A stretch of DNA of 6,268 nucleotides from an uncultured Planctomycetaceae bacterium (GTDB lineage Bacteria > Planctomycetota > Planctomycetia > Pirellulales > JACPPG01), in the NCBI GenBank assembly GCA_945957305.1, contig CAMFLN010000214.1:1-6268 (forward strand), read 5' to 3'. Numbering within the stretch: position 1 is the stretch's first letter; every line of letters starts with the position of its first letter. Below, one piece after another: positions 4,872-6,268 of this stretch. Position numbers and translations under genes: made by a program. The notes under the pieces were generated by a model that searched no databases, was not told where the DNA came from, and worked only from the letters and a program-made list of their open reading frames with translations.

Positions 4872-6173
4872 CTAGACGAACTGGGTGATGCCGGGCATGG
4901 CCACGGCCGGCACTTCCAGCTTGCCCCAGGCGTATTCCTTGGGGCCCAATTGCTCGGCCGATGCCAGCGCCTTGTCCCACGTGATGGTCTGCCCCGTGTA
5001 GGTGCACATCCGCCCGAGGATGGCCATCATCGTGCTGCGGCTCATGTACTCGCCGTTGTTGATCGGATTACCTGAGCGGATCGACGCGAACAATTCATCG
5101 TGTTCCTGTTGGTACATGTTGGGGGCTTCGCCGCGGTAGCGCCACGAAGAGTCGCCGCTCTTGATCGAGTGCTTCATCAGGTCCGCGGTGCCCTTGGTTC
5201 CCATCACATAGTCCGACACGTCGACGCTGCAACCGGCCATTTGCCGGCAGAACGAGAAGAGCTTCACGCCGTTGGCATATTCGTACACCACGGCATGGTG
5301 ATCGTAGATGTGGCCGAATTCCGGCTGCGTACGGACTTGCCGCCCGCCGAGGCCCCAGGCTTTCACCGGCGGTTCGTCGTGCATGACCCAGGCGGCTTTG
5401 TCCAGGCTATGAACATGCTGCTCGACGTTGTGATCGCCCGACAGCCAGGTGAAGTACAACCAGTTGCGCAACTGCCATTCCATGTCGCTCCAGTTGTCCT
5501 TGCGCGGATGCATCCACAGCGTATTGGCGTTGTAGTTGACATTTAGGGCCACGATATCGCCGACGGCGCCATCGTGCACACGCTGAATCGTCTCGCGCTT
5601 GGCCAGGTCGTAGCGGTAGCACAGGCCGGACACGATCGACAGGTTTTTCTTCTTCGCTTCGGCACACGTTTCCAGCACGCTGCGCACGCCGGCGGCGTCG
5701 ACGGCGACCGGCTTCTCGGCAAAGACGTGCTTGCCGGCGGCCACCGCGGCCGCCAGGTGCGCCGGCCGAAAATGCGGAGGGCTGGCCAGGACAACCACGT
5801 CCACACCGCTATTGATCACGTCCTTGAATGCTTCAAAACCGACGAAGCAGCGATCCTCGGGCACGTCGACTTTTTCGGAGAACATTTTTTGCAAGTTTTC
5901 GCGGCTCGACTGCAGGCGGTCGGCAAACGCATCCCCCATGGCGGTCAGCTTCACGTTCGGATCCGCGGTCAGTGCCTGGGCGGCCGCTCCCGTTCCACGT
6001 CCGCCGCAACCGATCAGCCCCACCTTCAAGATGTCGCTTCCCGCGGCGTGCGCGGCGCGCGAGACCGACAGGTTAGCCGCCAGGGCCCCGCCCAACGTCG
6101 CCGCGGCCGAAGTTTGCAGAAACGAACGACGCGTGGAGCTGCCGGTGGTATTGGTTGAGCGGGACTCGGTCAT
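4872..6173 (-). CDS. Tat-exported Gfo/Idh/MocA-family oxidoreductase
   Basis: 433 residues. The start is ATG 6173-6171, with GAGGAA (complement of 6181-6186) 7 nt upstream. A twin-arginine signal opens the protein: S-T-R-R-S-F-L-Q (13-20), a mild hydrophobic stretch, and Ala-His-Ala near 41-43 as the probable cleavage site, so the folded enzyme with its cofactor would be exported by Tat. The Rossmann fold starts with VGLIGCGGRG (51-60), a G-x-G-x-x-G dinucleotide-binding loop. AEKPVAV (152-158) carries the family's conserved E-K-P lysine, K154. H255 and D258 in EQHVHSLD match the family's H-x-x-D active-site motif. The C-terminal half is the usual alpha/beta domain for substrate binding and oligomerisation. 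Relatives use NAD(P) to oxidise or rearrange sugars, polyols and related compounds; planctomycetes carry many exported copies. The substrate cannot be read from sequence. It converges on dnaA and is probably unrelated to it. Confidence 0.93.
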   Translation of the reverse strand: MTESRSTNTTGSSTRRSFLQTSAAATLGGALAANLSVSRAAHAAGSDILKVGLIGCGGRGTGAAAQALTADPNVKLTAMGDAFADRLQSSRENLQKMFSEKVDVPEDRCFVGFEAFKDVINSGVDVVVLASPPHFRPAHLAAAVAAGKHVFAEKPVAVDAAGVRSVLETCAEAKKKNLSIVSGLCYRYDLAKRETIQRVHDGAVGDIVALNVNYNANTLWMHPRKDNWSDMEWQLRNWLYFTWLSGDHNVEQHVHSLDKAAWVMHDEPPVKAWGLGGRQVRTQPEFGHIYDHHAVVYEYANGVKLFSFCRQMAGCSVDVSDYVMGTKGTADLMKHSIKSGDSSWRYRGEAPNMYQQEHDELFASIRSGNPINNGEYMSRSTMMAILGRMCTYTGQTITWDKALASAEQLGPKEYAWGKLEVPAVAMPGITQFV

Positions 6174-6180
6174 CGACAGT

Positions 6181-6186
6181 TTCCTC
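6181..6186 (-). promoter_or_regulatory. Ribosome binding site of the Gfo/Idh/MocA gene
   Basis: TTCCTC on the plus strand reads GAGGAA on the minus strand, 7 nt before the ATG at 6173. It supports a start that places the twin-arginine motif 15 residues in. No convincing -35/-10 pair is visible in the remaining 82 bases to the window edge, so the promoter may lie outside or the gene may be co-transcribed with an upstream neighbour. Confidence 0.7.
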
Positions 6187-6268
6187 GTTTTATGGGGGGA
6201 TGCTTTTCGCCGTCGGCTGCAATCGCGGCGGGTTGGTTGTCAGGTGGGACCCAGTTGGTGGGCTGCAT

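Overview
The window looks like chromosomal DNA from a GC-rich planctomycete, probably of the Pirellulales group. The clues are a Tat-exported Gfo/Idh/MocA-type oxidoreductase, a DnaA gene that stands alone rather than beside dnaN/recF/gyrB, a short membrane-anchor plus coiled-coil protein of a kind I associate with planctomycetes, and a low gene density with long spacers. The taxonomic call rests on recalled protein style, not on a search.

Layout from left to right. (1) Bases 1-218, minus strand: the first 72 codons of an unidentified membrane-anchored coiled-coil protein that runs off the left edge. (2) Bases 219-661: a spacer with a good minus-strand promoter candidate for that gene. (3) Bases 662-1612, minus strand: an exported protein with two PDZ domains and a C-terminal coiled coil but no protease domain. 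(4) Bases 1613-1747: a short divergent promoter region with two perfect TATAAT boxes arranged as mirror images. (5) Bases 1748-2719, plus strand: a two-domain GNAT-type acetyltransferase. (6) Bases 2720-3286: a long structured spacer holding T/A tracts, CG-rich hairpins, a repeated TTYTC(G)CACGC motif and a strong sigma70-type promoter. (7) Bases 3287-4732, plus strand: full-length DnaA, the replication initiator. (8) Bases 4733-4871: a convergent spacer with a hairpin just after the dnaA stop. (9) Bases 4872-6173, minus strand: the Tat-exported Gfo/Idh/MocA oxidoreductase, followed by its leader up to the right edge.

The genes do not form an obvious pathway. The PDZ protein and the acetyltransferase share a divergent control region, so they may be co-regulated. 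DnaA is transcribed alone. The most interesting non-coding stretch is the dnaA upstream region. It could be a dnaA regulatory region or hold part of a replication origin, but the sequence alone does not prove either. I see no mobile element, CRISPR array, tRNA or rRNA, and no convincing sign of an entirely new multi-gene system.
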